From positions 1 to 11,021 of the forward strand of contig CAKUKT010000056.1 of assembly GCA_934663655.1 (NCBI GenBank): DNA of 11,021 bases. Reading direction: 5' to 3'. Positions 8,414 to 11,021 of the stretch are shown piece after piece. The first letter of the stretch is position 1. Each line of letters begins with the position of its first letter. Source of the stretch: an uncultured Victivallaceae bacterium. GTDB lineage: Bacteria > Verrucomicrobiota > Lentisphaeria > Victivallales > Victivallaceae. The notes beneath the pieces are model-generated. The model was not told the DNA's origin. It was given only the letters and a program-made list of their open reading frames with translations, and did not search any database. The translations under genes were made by a program, and so were the position numbers.

Positions 8414-8788
8414 ATGACGGAAAATGAGTGGACAACCTGCCCGGCATGTGGAGAAAAAACCCTGGTGAAATTGAAAACCGTCCACACCGACTGGAACCGG
8501 GCGGAAAAGATCTTCATCTGCGCACTGTGCGGAGCGGAACTCGGCAAACCCGGCAAAACGGATTCTGCCGACAGCGCCAACGATCACCAGCGTCTCGACC
8601 GACTCGCCTCGCTGCTCGGAGGCGGGGAGATCGAACGCCCGACCCTCGCCCCCGGAGATGAACATGGCCATTTCTGCCGCAACTGCGTCCATTTCATCGC
8701 CCACCCGTTCAAGGCGATGTGTTCGCTGCACCGCCGCGAAACCGATCCCGGCGCAGAGTGCGACCGCTTCACCGCCCCGGAAAAATGA
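8414..8788 (+). CDS. Small protein with two four-cysteine metal-binding clusters, function unknown
   Basis: The 124-aa product has an N-terminal zinc-ribbon pattern, CPAC...CALC (C9, C12, C36, C39). After a charged linker comes a second group at the C-terminus: C88-x2-C91-x11-C103-x12-C116, ending in DRF and rich in His (H93, H97, H106). The C-terminal pattern (CRNC-hydrophobic-CSLH...P...CDRF) resembles short cysteine-cluster domains seen in many small anaerobe and phage proteins, which bind zinc or an Fe-S cluster. I cannot assign a function. Start ATG 8414 has a perfect AGGAGG at 8402-8407, and the gene lies two bases after the phosphoesterase stop, so it is the last gene of the clpC unit. 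A longer in-frame start at 8384 is unlikely given this ribosome site. Confidence 0.82.
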   Translation: MTENEWTTCPACGEKTLVKLKTVHTDWNRAEKIFICALCGAELGKPGKTDSADSANDHQRLDRLASLLGGGEIERPTLAPGDEHGHFCRNCVHFIAHPFKAMCSLHRRETDPGAECDRFTAPEK

Positions 8789-8790
8789 AT

Positions 8791-8837
8791 AAAAAAAAGG
8801 GAGACGAAACGTTCAATCTTTCGTCTCCGAAATTTTT
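8791..8837. terminator. Bidirectional intrinsic terminator
   Basis: GGAGACGAAA (8800-8809) pairs perfectly over ten bases with TTTCGTCTCC (8819-8828) around a nine-base loop. On the plus strand, GAAA and five Ts follow (8833-8837), ending the clpC unit just after the small cysteine protein. On the minus strand the same stem runs into eight Ts (complement of 8791-8798), an even better terminator for the convergent nagB operon. The 8838-8944 gap has no gene with a start codon. Confidence 0.88.
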
Positions 8838-8944
8838 CAGGCGGTAAATGCTCCCGCACTCGCCGGAGTCACCGGCGGCAGAAGTTCCAGTTCCGTCGTT
8901 TTCCGGAATGAAGATCCCCCGCCGGTAACCGATGCCGACGCGCC

Positions 8945-10327
8945 TCACAGGGTCGCGGCGATGACCGCCTGCCCGTGGCGTTTGAAGGTTTCGTCCGGAA
9001 GGTGGAACTTGATCGACAACTCCGGAAACTCCTTCGCCAACACTTCCCGGGCGGTATCGATGATCAACGTGCCGCCGTCGCCGCTGGAAACCCGGCCCAG
9101 CAACAGCAGATTCTCCAGCCGGTAGAAGTCGGCGTAATGCGCCAGCGCGTAGCCGAGATAAGCACCGATGGTGCGGTAAACCGCCGCCGCGCGGGGGTCT
9201 GCGTCCTTCATCGCCTGCTGCAGCAACTTCAGCTGTTCCGGAAGCGGCGTACCGGCCGGGAAAGCAAATCCCGCCGCCGGAGCCAGGCGTCCGACCGCCT
9301 GCTGGGACAGATAAAGCGCGCCCACACCGGCATCACCGGACCATTCGTCACAGGGAGCGTTTTCGGTCCGGTAATCGATCGGAGCAAAGGCAAGTTCATT
9401 CAGATAATCAGTGAGGTTGCCTTCCGGCGTCACATAGCCGACCGCCTCGCTGGTTCCCATCGCCAGCCCGATCAACGACCCGCACTTGAAGCTGATCGCT
9501 CCCGCCAGCGCGGTGACCTCGCCGTCGTTAAGAACCGTGAACGGCACCCCGGGAAACTCCTTGGCGATCTCGAGGAATATCGGCCTTACCTTGGTGGCGA
9601 AATCCTGTTCCGGAATCCCGCGGAACAGCGACGCGATCCGCGGCTGGTTATCGACATAAACGCCGGCGGCACTGCCGCCGATCGCGTCGATACGCGGAAG
9701 TTTCGCCGCCGCCCGGCGCAGTGAATCGAGAATCCCTTCGCGGTGATAATTGATGTCACTCTGGAAGTAGGGATCCCAGACCACCTCCTCGCTGTGGAGG
9801 GTCTTGCCGTCCATCACCGCCGCACACTTGCGGTCGGAACCGCCGAGATCGAACCCGATCCGGCAGCCGTCGAACTTGCCGCCGAGCTTCACGGCAACCG
9901 GCTTTTCCGCCGGAGCCGCTTCGAAAGGCATCGACTCAATGGTGAAGGGACGATCGTAAATGCGCGCCCCCATCACGTTGAAATCGAAAGCCCGTCCTCC
10001 GTCGGCGGAATAGATTTTCCGCAACGCTTCCGCAATTTCCGGTGCGCCCGCCACCGAAACTTTCCAGCCGCCGAAGCTCCAGAGCATGAACTTCACAACA
10101 CGCTCGACGAAGCGCAGATTGAGTTCGAAGTTCTCCGGCCGGTCGGAAAGTATCCGGGCGTCAAAACGCGAAATCGCGCCGTTAGCCCGTTCGAGCGTGA
10201 TCGCGAGGTCGCGGGCTTCGGGATCGGCGGCAGCCAGCTCGCGGAACCGGCGGTTCCACAGCGCGGCGGGCACAAATCCCGGATCAAGTTCCGGGACGAC
10301 CGTCATTTTTACCGTCAAACGGGACAT
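8945..10327 (-). CDS. ASKHA/ROK-like sugar-kinase-type protein with an extra N-terminal domain
   Basis: The 460-aa product carries an actin-like ATPase fold in its C-terminal two thirds: phosphate-1 motif IGFDLGGSDRK (157-167), a second strand-turn IGGSAAGV (216-223), LNDGEVTALAG (266-276) where ROK kinases have their ND element, and phosphate-2 GLAMGTSEAVG (287-297), reading GTSEA instead of the usual GTGxG. The ROK zinc motif CxCGxxGCxE is missing. Residues 1-150 form an extension that ROK proteins usually lack. It resembles no domain I know and includes LWSFGGWKVSVAG (82-94). ATG 10327 has AGGAG (complement of 10336-10340) eight bases away. The gene follows nagB by 20 bases, so a role in amino-sugar phosphorylation or sensing is likely. 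Kinase activity is not assured given the altered motif. The frame stays open after the TGA. Confidence 0.8.
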   Translation of the reverse strand: MSRLTVKMTVVPELDPGFVPAALWNRRFRELAAADPEARDLAITLERANGAISRFDARILSDRPENFELNLRFVERVVKFMLWSFGGWKVSVAGAPEIAEALRKIYSADGGRAFDFNVMGARIYDRPFTIESMPFEAAPAEKPVAVKLGGKFDGCRIGFDLGGSDRKCAAVMDGKTLHSEEVVWDPYFQSDINYHREGILDSLRRAAAKLPRIDAIGGSAAGVYVDNQPRIASLFRGIPEQDFATKVRPIFLEIAKEFPGVPFTVLNDGEVTALAGAISFKCGSLIGLAMGTSEAVGYVTPEGNLTDYLNELAFAPIDYRTENAPCDEWSGDAGVGALYLSQQAVGRLAPAAGFAFPAGTPLPEQLKLLQQAMKDADPRAAAVYRTIGAYLGYALAHYADFYRLENLLLLGRVSSGDGGTLIIDTAREVLAKEFPELSIKFHLPDETFKRHGQAVIAATL

Positions 10328-10347
10328 GGCAACTGCTCCTTTCCGGC

Positions 10348-11021
10348 TCAGCGATAGGGGGCCCACTTGGGTTCGTGGGCAAAGAGATCATCGCAATATT
10401 CGCGCATGGTGAGACGCGCCGCCGCCGCCTCGTCCAGAATCACCACCGCGTCCGGATGAAGCTGAACCGCACTGCCGGTGACCATGCTCGAAACCGGACC
10501 CTCGATCGCCTGCGCCGCGATATCGGCCTTGCGTTCACCGGTAATCAGCATGACGATGCGCCGGGCATCGAGAATCGTCCCCACCCCCATGGTGAAGGCA
10601 CGGCGCGGCATCGACTCCGGCGGATTGAAGTAAACGCTGTTCTGCTGGTAGGTGGCCGGAGTCAGATATTTGGCGCGGGTGCGGCTCGACAGGCTCGACA
10701 GCGGTTCGTTGAAACCGATGTGACCGTCGCTGCCGATGCCGAGCAGCTGCAGGTCGATCCCGCCGGCATCCTCGATCGCCGCTTCATAAGCGGCCGCTTC
10801 GGCGACTTCATCCTTGGCCATGCCGTCGGGCAGATGGGTGTTGCGTTTGTCGATGTTGATCTTGTCGAAAAGATGGTAATTCATGTAGTAGCGGTAGGAG
10901 TTGGGATCCTCCGCGGGCAGACCGATGTATTCATCGAGGTTGAAGGTACGGGTACGGGCGAAATCGACCTTGCCGGCCCGGTTCATTTCCGCCAGTTCAG
11001 CGTAGACCGCTTCCATGGTGG
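10348..11021 (-). CDS. nagB: Glucosamine-6-phosphate deaminase, partial (N-terminus beyond the window)
   Basis: This is the C-terminal part (at least 222 residues) of NagB, which converts glucosamine 6-phosphate to fructose 6-phosphate and ammonia in the cytoplasm, the last dedicated step of amino-sugar catabolism. Diagnostic segments are FNLDEYIGLP (catalytic Asp in DEY), GIGSDGHIGFNEP (Asp/His pair and Glu of the active site), SLSSRTRAKYLT, FTMGVGTILDA and SAVQLHPDAVVILDEAA. By comparison with the family, roughly the first 45 residues, including the phosphate-binding GSTP loop, lie to the right of the window. The ATG at 11016 is internal, corresponding to the residue after that loop, and is not the start. 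The stop at 10348 is 20 bases before the kinase-like gene, so the two are one minus-strand operon. The typical NagB end DLFAHEPKWAPYR is intact. Confidence 0.95.
   Translation of the reverse strand, partial: TMEAVYAELAEMNRAGKVDFARTRTFNLDEYIGLPAEDPNSYRYYMNYHLFDKINIDKRNTHLPDGMAKDEVAEAAAYEAAIEDAGGIDLQLLGIGSDGHIGFNEPLSSLSSRTRAKYLTPATYQQNSVYFNPPESMPRRAFTMGVGTILDARRIVMLITGERKADIAAQAIEGPVSSMVTGSAVQLHPDAVVILDEAAAARLTMREYCDDLFAHEPKWAPYR

Noticed and set aside
8975..10357. Two long plus-strand open frames opposite the kinase-like gene
   Set aside because: The opposite strand encodes conserved ATPase motifs and has the ribosome site. These frames read as low-complexity antisense.

Overview
The window is GC-rich and densely coded, with short intergenic gaps, clear AGGAG-type ribosome binding sites and many GTGA or few-base gene junctions. 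The gene content points to a Gram-negative, carbohydrate-degrading bacterium of the PVC superphylum: lipoproteins and a periplasmic protein with signal peptides, a ClpC-type ATPase without the Firmicute ctsR/mcsAB genes, a dehydrogenase/isomerase pair typical of sugar catabolism, and an amino-sugar operon. A Lentisphaerota/Victivallis-like organism is my best guess. This is inference from gene content, not from a marker gene.

Layout from left to right. (1) 111-1885, plus strand: an MDR-family dehydrogenase followed by a hydroxypyruvate-isomerase-like TIM-barrel protein, probably part of a sugar or polyol catabolic operon that starts left of the window. (2) 1862-2034: a 70-bp tandem direct repeat that begins inside the end of the isomerase gene and fills the convergent gap. 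(3) 2051-2678, minus strand: two small putative lipoproteins behind a promoter with a perfect TTGACA -35 box. (4) 2858-4590, plus strand, divergent from (3): an ECF-like sigma factor, a small single-pass membrane protein that fits an anti-sigma role, and a proline-rich periplasmic helical protein, ending in a strong intrinsic terminator at 4622-4656. (5) 4707-8837, plus strand: a strong sigma70-type promoter, clpC, a membrane-anchored YkuE/LpxG-type metallophosphoesterase and a small two-cluster cysteine protein, tightly packed and ending in a perfect hairpin that can terminate both strands. (6) 8945-11021, minus strand: glucosamine-6-phosphate deaminase (nagB, N-terminus cut by the window edge) followed by an ASKHA/ROK-like sugar-kinase-type protein with an unusual N-terminal domain.

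Functional reading: regions 1 and 6 are carbon catabolism (sugar oxidation/isomerisation and amino-sugar use). Regions 3 and 4 look like an envelope-sensing unit built around an ECF-like sigma factor. Region 5 joins general proteolysis with an envelope-type phosphoesterase. I found no tRNA, rRNA, CRISPR, transposase or phage gene. The least explained items are the 70-bp repeat, the near-palindrome ahead of the sigma gene, the inverted repeat lying exactly in the clpC promoter spacer, and an open in-frame extension after the stop codon of the kinase-like gene.
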